Source: Opitutales bacterium UBA2995 (GTDB lineage: Bacteria > Verrucomicrobiota > Verrucomicrobiia > Opitutales > UBA2995). From it: DNA of 13,184 bases. The stretch is taken from contig DDZZ01000065.1 of NCBI GenBank assembly GCA_002346535.1, forward strand, positions 10,522 through 23,705, written 5' to 3'. The notes beneath the pieces were generated by a model. That model worked only from the letters and a program-made list of their open reading frames with translations. It searched no databases and had not been told where the DNA came from. Positions 1 to 7,010 of this stretch are shown here, one piece after another; the stretch's first letter is position 1; every line of letters starts with the position of its first letter. The translations under genes were made by a program, and so were the position numbers.

Positions 1-867
1 GAGTTTGGAACGGTCTATCGCTGGGAACAATCGGGGGAACTCAGTGGCATGACCAGGGTCCGAGGATTCACTCAGGACGATGCACACTTATTCTGCACTG
101 ATGACCAACTCAAAGGCGAAATCCAAAGCTGTTTGGACTTGGTAAAGATCATTTTCGACGTGCTTGGAATGACGGATTACCGTGTTCGCGTAAGTCTTCG
201 AGATCAGGAATCCTCAAAATATGTCGGCAAGGCCGAAAACTGGCAAAAGGCAGAAGTGGCGCTGCGCGAAGCTGCAGAAGACCTGGGAGTACCTTTCTCG
301 GAAGAACCGGGTGAAGCGGCTTTTTACGGGCCAAAGATCGATTTTGTGGTCAAAGATGTCATCGGCAGGGAATGGCAACTGGGCACAGTGCAGGTGGATT
401 ATAACTTACCCGAGCGCTTTGATCTAAGTTACATTGGTCCGGATAACAAACCACACCGACCAGTAATGGTTCATCGAGCACCCTTTGGTTCGATGGAACG
501 TTTTTGCGCCGTATTAATTGAACACTTTGCCGGAAACTTTCCAACTTGGCTGGCTCCTGAGCAAGTGAGGCTTCTACCAATCAACGATATGGCCCTACCC
601 TTTAGCGAAGAAGTCGAAGCCAAACTGAAAGCGGCAAAAGTCCGCGTAACCATCGATCGTGCATCTGAAAAATTGGGCGCGAAAATTCGACGCGCGGAAT
701 TGGACAAGATACCATTTTCTGGAGTCATTGGGGGTAAAGAAGCCACAAAAGGAACTGTCAGCATTCGCTCACGCGTCGCCAAAAGCAAAGAAGGCACGTA
801 CCCAGTATCCGAATACTTAGAATTGATACTTGAGGAGATTGCGAGCAAAAGATTGCCGGAGGTCTAG
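1..867 (+). CDS. thrS: Threonyl-tRNA synthetase, C-terminal part (5' end outside the window)
   Basis: This is the last 288 residues of a class II threonyl-tRNA synthetase, the cytoplasmic enzyme that charges tRNA-Thr. The frame is open from base 1, so the first ATG in the window (base 49) is internal. The catalytic core shows RVRGFTQDDAH in the motif 2 region, the family's conserved YGPKIDF, and motif 3 in VMVHRAPFGSMERF. From about VRLLPIND onward comes the anticodon-binding domain, with the conserved DRASEKLGAKIRRAEL and the GGKEA segment. The protein ends at a normal place for the family. The N-terminal TGS and editing domains and motif 1 lie upstream. A hydrolase gene follows on the same strand after a 31-base gap. 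Nothing looks broken. The identification is secure. Confidence 0.97.
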   Translation, partial: EFGTVYRWEQSGELSGMTRVRGFTQDDAHLFCTDDQLKGEIQSCLDLVKIIFDVLGMTDYRVRVSLRDQESSKYVGKAENWQKAEVALREAAEDLGVPFSEEPGEAAFYGPKIDFVVKDVIGREWQLGTVQVDYNLPERFDLSYIGPDNKPHRPVMVHRAPFGSMERFCAVLIEHFAGNFPTWLAPEQVRLLPINDMALPFSEEVEAKLKAAKVRVTIDRASEKLGAKIRRAELDKIPFSGVIGGKEATKGTVSIRSRVAKSKEGTYPVSEYLELILEEIASKRLPEV

Positions 868-898
868 GCCGAGTATATCGGACTTGCCGCGATTCTCG

Positions 899-1711
899 AT
901 GATTCATCCCGCCTCAGAACTGGAAAACGGTTGGTTTTCTGTCGAGACACTGGACGAAACCACCTATTCGATCGGCGAGTACGGGCACTGGATGAAAATC
1001 CATTCCTATTTATTTATTGGAAATGAAAAAGCGGCCCTCGTGGATTCTGGGTTGGGCGTTGGTAATATCCGAACTATCGTTGAGGCATTAACCGACCTAC
1101 CTGTGCATGTAATCACAACCCATGCACATTGGGACCATACCGGAGGCCACCACTTATTCGACAGTTTTTCCGCCCATGTCTTGGAAAGAGACTGGATCGA
1201 ACAAAGCGAAAAACGTTACAAAAAAAATATTTCAGATTGGCTACTAAAAGAGCCATTAACCAAAGAACTACCTCCATGCTTCGATAAAAAACGTCTGCCC
1301 CCGTTCCAAGCAATAGTCGAGCACCTCCATGAGGACGGGGATGTCTTTGACCTTGGCGGTCGGAGGCTGGAAATCATCCACACGCCCGGTCATTCAATGG
1401 GCCATATTTCAGTTTTCGACGAGGGAAAGGGATTAGTGGTTACAGCCGACTTACTCTATCAAGGGGTTTTGCTAGCGGGATTACAATCGTCCGATCCTGA
1501 TGACTATCACCAATCTCTTCTGCGACTACGCGCACTCCCCAAATTAAAAAAACTGCTACCAGGCCATGGCCGTCTGGATATTGACAACAATCTTCTGGAT
1601 GAAGCCATCGCGGGATTCGAAGATCTTAAACAAAAAGATCTGCTCAAGATAGGTTCAGGTGTTCACCGATATGGGCGGTTGAAAATCTCGCTCGGAAAAA
1701 AGAAGAATTAA
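899..1711 (+). CDS. Metallo-beta-lactamase-fold hydrolase
   Basis: This is a 270-residue cytoplasmic MBL-fold protein. The metal site is complete: THAHWDH at residues 74-80 (H75, H77, D79, H80), TPGHS with H165, D184 in TADLLYQG, and PGHG with H223. That pattern predicts a two-metal hydrolase of the glyoxalase II or general MBL superfamily. The substrate cannot be read from the sequence. I placed the start at the ATG at 899 (MIHPASELENGW). The open frame reaches back to an ATG at 830 inside thrS, but those extra 23 residues are Arg-rich, unlike the family, and would overlap thrS by 38 bases. No Shine-Dalgarno is visible at either start. It could be co-transcribed with thrS. No signal peptide is visible. 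The fold is certain and the function open. Confidence 0.88.
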   Translation: MIHPASELENGWFSVETLDETTYSIGEYGHWMKIHSYLFIGNEKAALVDSGLGVGNIRTIVEALTDLPVHVITTHAHWDHTGGHHLFDSFSAHVLERDWIEQSEKRYKKNISDWLLKEPLTKELPPCFDKKRLPPFQAIVEHLHEDGDVFDLGGRRLEIIHTPGHSMGHISVFDEGKGLVVTADLLYQGVLLAGLQSSDPDDYHQSLLRLRALPKLKKLLPGHGRLDIDNNLLDEAIAGFEDLKQKDLLKIGSGVHRYGRLKISLGKKKN

Positions 1712-1734
1712 TAAGCTACAATTTACCTGTCAAC

Positions 1735-1758
1735 TCGCAGAAGCTGCTTCAACTGCGA
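1735..1758. repeat. Inverted repeat between convergent genes
   Basis: TCGCAG (1735-1740) and CTGCGA (1753-1758) are perfect 6-base arms around a 12-base loop, which itself contains the short palindrome GAAGCTGCTTC. The repeat lies in the 53-base gap between the convergent hydrolase and thioesterase genes, where a shared terminator would be expected. Neither strand carries a T-tract after the stem, so a classical intrinsic terminator is not supported. It may be a weak bidirectional terminator, an mRNA-end hairpin, or chance. Confidence 0.35.
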
Positions 1759-1764
1759 AAAGCA

Positions 1765-2259
1765 TCACCGCGGCCCCATCACCCCGCACAGAGGGGGATC
1801 CCAATCCAGCTGTTTGTGCTCCTCGATGATCTTGTCGATGTTGACACATAAATCAGGTGGTAGCGCCGTAGACTTCCGCAAGCGCAAATCCACGCTCATT
1901 CCGACAATTTCGTAGGTCGAAGCAATTTCACCCGTTGTCTTGTTGAGAAGAAAATTGATCACATGAAAGCGCTTTTCGTTTCGAGCGAGGAAGCGGCTGT
2001 AAATTTCAATCTCATCTCCGATGCGAACCTCGCGCATGCAACGCATATGCGTTTCCAGAGCAAAGCGACCAACCTGATTTTCTTTGATGTCTTGCACTCT
2101 GTAGCCCAATTGCGCGAACAAACCTATCATAGCATCACTATTGTAATGGGTAAACCATCCAATGTTCATATGCCCCATCACATCCCGGTACTTTTCTGGA
2201 ACTTTAGCTTCGAAGGTCTTGGGAAGCTGGGTCAGGTCAACATCGGGAAATGCGGCCAT
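1765..2259 (-). CDS. Acyl-CoA thioesterase of the hotdog (4HBT-like) superfamily
   Basis: This 164-residue protein has the length and shape of a single hotdog domain. Residues 23-37 (KYRDVMGHMNIGWFT) match the active-site stretch of 4-hydroxybenzoyl-CoA/YbgC-like thioesterases, in which an Asp (here D26) precedes GHMN. The central LETHMRCMREVRIGDEIEIYSRF is the usual strand pair lining the acyl-CoA groove. The predicted reaction is hydrolysis of an acyl-CoA to free acid and CoA in the cytoplasm. The acyl chain cannot be predicted. It is the last gene of the minus-strand operon, starting 8 bases after the oxidoreductase stop. That context suggests it clears dead-end acyl-CoAs or recovers CoA during beta-oxidation. 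No Shine-Dalgarno is visible. The family call is good; the physiological role is inferred. Confidence 0.82.
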   Translation of the reverse strand: MAAFPDVDLTQLPKTFEAKVPEKYRDVMGHMNIGWFTHYNSDAMIGLFAQLGYRVQDIKENQVGRFALETHMRCMREVRIGDEIEIYSRFLARNEKRFHVINFLLNKTTGEIASTYEIVGMSVDLRLRKSTALPPDLCVNIDKIIEEHKQLDWDPPLCGVMGPR

Positions 2260-2267
2260 CTAAAAAG

Positions 2268-3278
2268 TCAATCCGCGACGTGAACGAGTTGCTTGCCCGT
2301 ATTTTCCCCAGAGAAAAGCCCGATGAAGGCGCGGGGGGCATTCTCCAACCCTTCGATCACATTTTCCTTGTACTTTATTTGTCCAGAAACGACCCATTCC
2401 GTAAGGTCTTTGATGGCCTCTGGAAAGCGGTCAAAAAAATCGAAAACCAGAAAGCCTTGGATGGTGGCTCGTGTGGGAATCAAGTTCCACAGGAACCGAG
2501 GACCTTGCTCAGCCTTCGCTGAATTATACATGGAAATTTGACCGCATATGGCGATGTGGGAATTGAGGGCCAAAAGAGGAAATACGGCGTCGGTTATTGG
2601 CCCACCAACATTATCAAAGTAGCAATTAATTCCATCAGGACAATGTTTGGCCAAGTCTTTGACCATATGATCTGAGGTTTTGTAATTGATACCTGCATCA
2701 AAGCCCAGGTCTTCGGTAATCCACCTCACCTTCTCGTCACTTCCTACAATCCCGACAACGCGACAGTCTTTGATTTTGGCAATCTGGCCAACAACCGAAC
2801 CAACAGCTCCAGCGGCTCCAGATACAACGACGGTATCGCCTTTCTTAGCTTTGCAAACATCGAGAAGACCAAAATAAGCAGTCTCACCGGGCATGCCTAA
2901 AACATGTAAAGCCGTAGATATGGGCGCAGGTGATGGATCAATACGCCGAAGATCTCTTCCATCTGAAATCGCGTAGGCCTGCCAACCAAGTCGGGCGGCC
3001 ACAATTTCACCTACTTGGTAGCTTTCATTGTTGGATTGCTCAACCTGCGTAAGAATTTCACCGGTCATTACCTCACCGATTTGCACCGGATCGGCATAAG
3101 ATTTTCGGTCATTCATTCGTCCCCGCATGTAAGGATCTACGGATAGATAGAGTGTCTTAAGAAGCACTTCTCCATCTTCAATGTCGCGAACAGTTTCCTC
3201 CTCGAGACGGAAGTTATCTTCTGTCACCATGCCTTCCGGCCGTGAGGCCAAAACTAGTTTTCGATTAACGATCGTCAT
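2268..3278 (-). CDS. NADP-dependent zinc-free MDR oxidoreductase (PTGR/CurA-like)
   Basis: This 336-residue medium-chain dehydrogenase/reductase belongs to the group of prostaglandin/leukotriene reductases, plant alkenal reductases and E. coli CurA. Group signatures are DPYMRGRM at residues 48-55 and VLGMPGETAYFGLLD near 126-140. The nucleotide-binding loop is VVSGAAGAVGSVVGQIAK at about 151-168, and DNVGG is at 222-226. The Cys/His zinc ligands of alcohol dehydrogenases are absent, as expected. Known relatives reduce the C=C bond of alpha,beta-unsaturated carbonyl compounds with NADPH. It sits 9 bases after the thiolase stop and 8 bases before the thioesterase start, so it is the middle gene of one operon. 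In a beta-oxidation setting it could reduce unsaturated intermediates or reactive enals from lipid peroxidation. That role is inferred from context. Confidence 0.88.
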   Translation of the reverse strand: MTIVNRKLVLASRPEGMVTEDNFRLEEETVRDIEDGEVLLKTLYLSVDPYMRGRMNDRKSYADPVQIGEVMTGEILTQVEQSNNESYQVGEIVAARLGWQAYAISDGRDLRRIDPSPAPISTALHVLGMPGETAYFGLLDVCKAKKGDTVVVSGAAGAVGSVVGQIAKIKDCRVVGIVGSDEKVRWITEDLGFDAGINYKTSDHMVKDLAKHCPDGINCYFDNVGGPITDAVFPLLALNSHIAICGQISMYNSAKAEQGPRFLWNLIPTRATIQGFLVFDFFDRFPEAIKDLTEWVVSGQIKYKENVIEGLENAPRAFIGLFSGENTGKQLVHVAD

Positions 3279-3287
3279 AGAGAACTA

Positions 3288-4475
3288 CTAGCAAAGTTCA
3301 AAGAGACCGGCTGCCCCTTGGCCACCACCGATACACATGGTAACGACACCGTACTTAACTCGGCGCCTTTGCATCTCATTGCTGATAGTCCCGACCAGTC
3401 GAGCACCTGTCATACCGAAGGGATGTCCAATCGATATGGATCCACCATTTACATTCAAACGATCCACGGGAATACCCAATTGATCACGACAGTAAACCAC
3501 CTGAACAGCAAAAGCTTCGTTCAACTCCCAAAGACCGATGTCATTGATGGTCAGCCCATTGCGCTTGAGCAGTTTGGGCACGGCATATACAGGACCAATT
3601 CCCATTTCATCGGGCTCACATCCCGCGACGGCAAACCCTCGAAAAGCAATTTTTGGCTTCAGTCCAAGCGACTCCGCTTTCTCTCGGGACATCAATAAAT
3701 TGATCGAGGCGCCATCCGACATTTGGGAAGCATTACCGGGGGTCACACTTCCTTCCCCGCTCTCACGATCGAAATACGGATTTAATCCCAGCAATCCTTC
3801 TAAAGTAGTATCAGGACGATTGCACTCATCACGCACAAGATCATGCTCCTCGGTATCAACAACCTCGCCGGTTTTTTTGTCCAGGATGGCTCGGGTCACG
3901 TGCATCGGTGCCAACTCCTCATCTAGAAGCCCATCCGCTTGAGCTTTGGCAGTGCGTTGCTGACTGGCCAATGAATATTCATCTTGCTCCTCTCGAGAAA
4001 TTTGGTACCGTTTGGCAACCACTTCAGCGGTATCTCCCATTACCATATATACACCGGGGACATTTTCCTCAACCCATGGATTCGGGTCTCTTTTTGAATT
4101 TCGAATGGCGGTAATACTTTCCACGCCACCACCGATAGCAACATCCGCACCTTGGGCCATGATATGGTGGGCAGCCATGGCAACGGATTGAAGTCCCGAG
4201 GAACAAAATCGATTCACCGTCGTGGCTGCGATGCTATGCGGTAAGCCAGCACGAACGGTGGCAATTCGTGCCACATTGGAGCCTTGTTGGCCTTCAGGAG
4301 TTGCACACCCTATGATAACATCCTCTATGTCCACAGGATCCAGGTCGGGAGTCTTTTCCAAACAGGCGTTCAGACAATGGGCTACCATGTCATCGGGACG
4401 AGTCATATTAAGCGAACCTCGAAAAGATTTCGCCAGTGGGGTACGTGCAGTTGCAACTAAAACAGCTTCTTTCAT
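3288..4475 (-). CDS. fadA: Acetyl-CoA C-acyltransferase (3-ketoacyl-CoA thiolase)
   Basis: This 395-residue thiolase catalyses the last step of beta-oxidation: thiolysis of 3-ketoacyl-CoA to acetyl-CoA and a shortened acyl-CoA. All catalytic elements are present: nucleophile C91 in NRFCSSG, the WELNEAFA block at 316-323, GHPFGMTG with H351, and the CIGGGQG block with C381. The middle region resembles degradative FadA/FadI thiolases more than short biosynthetic ones, but chain-length preference cannot be read off. I chose the ATG at 4475 (MKEAVLVATARTP), which gives the standard thiolase N-terminus. An upstream in-frame ATG at 4514 would add 13 residues translated from the operator palindrome and is probably not used. 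It is the first gene of the minus-strand operon and divergent from the TetR gene. There is no Shine-Dalgarno. The FadB-type partner is not in the window. Confidence 0.93.
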   Translation of the reverse strand: MKEAVLVATARTPLAKSFRGSLNMTRPDDMVAHCLNACLEKTPDLDPVDIEDVIIGCATPEGQQGSNVARIATVRAGLPHSIAATTVNRFCSSGLQSVAMAAHHIMAQGADVAIGGGVESITAIRNSKRDPNPWVEENVPGVYMVMGDTAEVVAKRYQISREEQDEYSLASQQRTAKAQADGLLDEELAPMHVTRAILDKKTGEVVDTEEHDLVRDECNRPDTTLEGLLGLNPYFDRESGEGSVTPGNASQMSDGASINLLMSREKAESLGLKPKIAFRGFAVAGCEPDEMGIGPVYAVPKLLKRNGLTINDIGLWELNEAFAVQVVYCRDQLGIPVDRLNVNGGSISIGHPFGMTGARLVGTISNEMQRRRVKYGVVTMCIGGGQGAAGLFELC

Positions 4476-4486
4476 AGTAACGAAGC

Positions 4487-4514
4487 GTTTTACCGACCGT
4501 TCGGTAGAATTCAA
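4487..4514 (-). promoter_or_regulatory. Candidate promoter for the thiolase operon
   Basis: On the minus strand TTGAAT (4509-4514) and TAAAAC (4487-4492) are separated by 16 bases and resemble -35 and -10 boxes (TAAAAC matches 4 of 6). The TetR-type palindrome fills the spacer and touches the -10, a common place for repressor operators. Transcription would start only a few bases before the ATG at 4475, giving a near-leaderless mRNA, which fits the lack of a Shine-Dalgarno. The -10 is poor, so this is only a candidate. I found no convincing sigma-70 pair for the tetR direction. Confidence 0.3.
4491..4506. promoter_or_regulatory. Predicted TetR-family operator, perfect 6-4-6 palindrome
   Basis: TACCGACCGTTCGGTA consists of perfect 6-base arms TACCGA and TCGGTA around the 4-base spacer CCGT. 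It lies in the divergent region between the thiolase and TetR genes, with its near edge 15 bases upstream of the thiolase ATG. TetR-family repressors usually bind palindromes of about this size next to their own divergent genes, and several fatty-acid regulators of the family use ACCGAC/GTCGGT-like arms. The binding protein is most likely the TetR encoded at 4604-5227. Acyl-CoA as inducer is an inference from the target genes. Confidence 0.65.
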
Positions 4515-4554
4515 GCTTGAAAAATTACCAGCTGGAATAAAAATGAGCCGCCTA

Positions 4555-4580
4555 AGTATTAGTTCTCCTCACTAAATACT
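4555..4580. repeat. Second inverted repeat in the divergent control region
   Basis: AGTATT-AGT (4555-4563) and ACTAAATACT (4571-4580) form an inverted repeat with one bulged base and a 7-base centre. It ends 23 bases before the tetR ATG. It is unlike the TACCGA palindrome, so it could be a site for another regulator, a hairpin in the tetR leader, or a promoter-proximal AT-rich element. No T-tract follows, so it is not an obvious attenuator. Confidence 0.35.
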
Positions 4581-4603
4581 AATAGACAAAAACGAACACA
4601 CCA

Positions 4604-5227
4604 ATGCCTGACGCCTTGTCCGTCTCTAAAGAGTCTACGCCCAGCAATTCCGAAATGCGAGAAGCTCAAATTTATCGGGTAGCTGCGGAGCTCATCCAAC
4701 AAAAAGGATACGATGCAACGTCCATGAACGACATCGCGAAAAAGCTGAAACTCACCAAAGCGGGACTTTACTACTATATCGACGGCAAAAATGATCTTCT
4801 CTATTCCATAATCAAATTCGGCATGCAGGTGCTCGATGAACAAGTCATACAACCCTGCGGCAAAATTACAGATCCAGAGAAACGCCTTGAGCAAATAATC
4901 CAAAGACACACGGTTTCACTCCTTGAACTTGGAGGGGCCATCAGTATTTTGACCGATGAGGAGCATAAGCTTCCCCCTGCAAAACGGAAAAAAATTGTTG
5001 AATTGAAACGAAGCTACCTCGATTTCGTCCGAAAGAGCCTAAACGAACTGAAAGCCCAGAAGAAAATGCGGAATCTCAACCTGAATATTGCCGCAATGAA
5101 TTTCTTCGCCGTTATTTTGGGAGTAGCCCGCTGGTATAATTCGAAGAAGGGTTGGTCCAGTCAAAGGATCGCCCGCGAAGTCTCTAAATTCATTAAGGGA
5201 GCCATTTTAACTGAATTAGAAAAATGA
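4604..5227 (+). CDS. TetR-family transcriptional regulator of the acyl-CoA oxidation regulon
   Basis: This 207-residue protein has an N-terminal TetR helix-turn-helix domain at about residues 18-66. It includes AAELIQQKGYDATSMNDIAKK, the recognition region LTKAGLYYYIDGKNDLL, and the typical TetR continuation into helix 4. The C-terminal two-thirds is the ligand-binding and dimerisation domain. The ligand is not recognisable from motifs, but acyl-CoA is likely given the neighbours. The start is the first ATG, at 4604. An ATG at 4655 (M18) just before the domain is possible because the first 17 residues are low-complexity and unlikely to be structured. There is no Shine-Dalgarno. The stop overlaps the etfB start (ATGA), so the regulator is the first gene of the operon it probably controls. 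TetR-type FadR proteins of other bacteria have the same link to etf genes. Confidence 0.9.
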   Translation: MPDALSVSKESTPSNSEMREAQIYRVAAELIQQKGYDATSMNDIAKKLKLTKAGLYYYIDGKNDLLYSIIKFGMQVLDEQVIQPCGKITDPEKRLEQIIQRHTVSLLELGGAISILTDEEHKLPPAKRKKIVELKRSYLDFVRKSLNELKAQKKMRNLNLNIAAMNFFAVILGVARWYNSKKGWSSQRIAREVSKFIKGAILTELEK

Positions 5228-6030
5228 ACATCCTCGTTTGCTTAAAACAGATATTAGACCCCGAGGTGCCGGTGCGTGATTTTGCCATTGACGGTTCCGG
5301 CTTACAAGCCGACCCGAACTGTGCGAACCAGATGACTAACATCTTTTGTGAGAACGCATTGGAGACGGCCTTGCAGCTAAAGGATGCACATGGCGGAAAA
5401 ATAACCGTGTTGTCCTTTGGACCCGATTCGGTGAAAGATTCCTTACGAAAAGGCCTAGCCATGAAAGCCAACGAAGCCTTCATGGTGCTAAACAACACCG
5501 GCCATCAACCCGATTCGGCAGCCACTGCAAAGGTGCTCGCCAAAGCAATAGGCAAAATGGAACCTTTTGACCTAGTCCTCACAGGCAGAGAGGCTGGTGA
5601 TTGGGGAGCTGGACAAACGGGTGGACTTCTCGCCGAAGAGCTCGGCCTACCGTACTCTGCATTTGTAGATGAAATCGAACCGGAGGGGGAAGATCGCCTT
5701 ATCTTGCGGCAACAAACAGATTCTGGTTGGAATAAGATTTCGGCTCCCAAACCAGTTGTGGCGTCTATAACGAACAGCGATCACAACCTTCCGCGAATCC
5801 CCAAAACACGTGACATTATACTTGCCAACAGGAAGCCTTTGACGAGTTGGTCATTGGAAGAGGTCGGAATTTCGGAAGATGAATTGGCAGCCGAACAACA
5901 GAAGGCTCGCATAAAACTGCTTTCAATTCCCGAGGGAAAAAGCGACTGCGAATTTATCGAAGGCGATAGCCTTGAGGACAAGATTGATAACCTAGCCGAA
6001 AGAATTGTCGCAATCGCGAGGTCCGTATAA
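5224..6030 (+). CDS. etfB: Electron transfer flavoprotein, beta subunit
   Basis: This 268-residue protein is of normal EtfB length. It starts with the classical MNILVCLKQILDPEVPVR (residues 1-18). It has NCANQMTNIFCENALETAL (32-50), which corresponds to the family's N-x-x-D/N...AlEeAL stretch, and the nucleotide-binding loop LTGREAGDWGAGQTGGLLAEE at about 119-139. The LPRIPKTRDIILANRKPLTSW segment (189-209) is the usual EtfB C-terminal signature region. With EtfA it forms the soluble heterodimer that accepts electrons from acyl-CoA dehydrogenases. This subunit normally binds AMP in classical ETFs, or a second FAD in bifurcating ones. I cannot distinguish these securely by eye, but the acyl-CoA dehydrogenase and EtfD neighbours favour the non-bifurcating beta-oxidation role. 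It overlaps the tetR stop by 4 bases, suggesting translational coupling. Confidence 0.94.
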   Translation: MNILVCLKQILDPEVPVRDFAIDGSGLQADPNCANQMTNIFCENALETALQLKDAHGGKITVLSFGPDSVKDSLRKGLAMKANEAFMVLNNTGHQPDSAATAKVLAKAIGKMEPFDLVLTGREAGDWGAGQTGGLLAEELGLPYSAFVDEIEPEGEDRLILRQQTDSGWNKISAPKPVVASITNSDHNLPRIPKTRDIILANRKPLTSWSLEEVGISEDELAAEQQKARIKLLSIPEGKSDCEFIEGDSLEDKIDNLAERIVAIARSV

Positions 6031-6035
6031 CCGCC

Positions 6036-7010
6036 ATGAGTGAAGGAAAATCAACTGTCCTAACCGTAGCAGTGGTTGCGGAACAAAATAGCGCAAGTGC
6101 CGGTTTACTTGGCACTGGTCAGAGACTTGCCAACGAAGTGGGGGGTCAACATGTCGTATTAGTAGCCGGAGCAACCGACAGCGAATTTGCCAACTATGTC
6201 AGCCAGTTTGCCGGCCGAGTAGTTACAAATGACTCCGCCGACTTGGGATCCAGCCCTTCCGAAGGCTGGTTAAACTTTGTCGCTGCTACGAGCAAGGCAG
6301 AAGACCCGGCCGCAATCCTGCTGGCGAACGACACTTTAAGTCAGGAAATTACTCCACGGCTTGCCCACCGTTTAGATGGATCTTCAATCGGAGATGCGCA
6401 TGCTATTAAACCGTCAGAAGGACATTTGGTGGTAACCCGGTCCGTATATGGAGGCAAGGCAGTCGCCGAAATAGAACTAACAAGCAATCCGGCAGTAGTC
6501 TGGGTCCGCGCTCAATCCATGGATCCGGCCAGTGTCCAGGAACCGTCCGGAAGTATCGAAGCGATAAGCAACGGTGAATCTTCCGAAATCCGTACTCAGT
6601 TAAAAGATACGCACGCCGAAGAATCGGAAGGCGAGAAACTTGAAGATGCGCAGATTATTATTTCAGGTGGACGCGGACTAGGCGGCCCCGAACCTTTTGA
6701 AGATCTGGCAGCCTTGGCCAAAGTTATAAAGGCACAAAATGGAGCTTCACGCGCTGCTTGCGATCTCGGCTGGGTACCCCACTCCTGGCAGGTCGGGCAA
6801 ACCGGAAAAAAAGTGGCGCCCCAACTCTATTTGGCAGTGGCAATCTCCGGTGCCAGTCAACACATCATGGGTATGGCGGATTCCAAGAACGTGGCAGCCA
6901 TCAATACCGATCCTGATGCACCCATTTTTAAGCACTGCCAATTTGGTCTCGTCGAGGACTACAAGAACGTTATTAGACCTCTCAAGGACAAGCTGACTGA
7001 GATCCTCTAA
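6036..7010 (+). CDS. etfA: Electron transfer flavoprotein, alpha subunit
   Basis: This 324-residue protein is the FAD-carrying partner of EtfB. The C-terminal FAD domain is unmistakable: ISGGRGLGGPEPFEDLAALA (209-228), GASRAACDLGWVP (236-248), QVGQTGKKVAPQLYLAVAISGASQH (252-276), and INTDPDAPIFKHCQFGLVEDY (289-309). The N-terminal domain (1-190) is the more variable ETF fold shared with EtfB. An acidic linker (about 190-205, THAEESEGEKLED) separates the two. The gene begins 5 bases after etfB and its stop overlaps the etfD start (TAATG), so the three genes are almost certainly translated from one mRNA. No Shine-Dalgarno is seen. It is a complete and ordinary EtfA. Confidence 0.95.
   Translation: MSEGKSTVLTVAVVAEQNSASAGLLGTGQRLANEVGGQHVVLVAGATDSEFANYVSQFAGRVVTNDSADLGSSPSEGWLNFVAATSKAEDPAAILLANDTLSQEITPRLAHRLDGSSIGDAHAIKPSEGHLVVTRSVYGGKAVAEIELTSNPAVVWVRAQSMDPASVQEPSGSIEAISNGESSEIRTQLKDTHAEESEGEKLEDAQIIISGGRGLGGPEPFEDLAALAKVIKAQNGASRAACDLGWVPHSWQVGQTGKKVAPQLYLAVAISGASQHIMGMADSKNVAAINTDPDAPIFKHCQFGLVEDYKNVIRPLKDKLTEIL

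Noticed and set aside
471..848. Long minus-strand open frame opposite thrS (125 residues)
   Set aside because: It is fully antisense to a conserved synthetase, has no family features and reads like the shadow of codon bias.
1963..2283. Plus-strand open frame of 106 residues opposite the thioesterase
   Set aside because: Antisense to a well-supported hotdog protein and without recognisable motifs.
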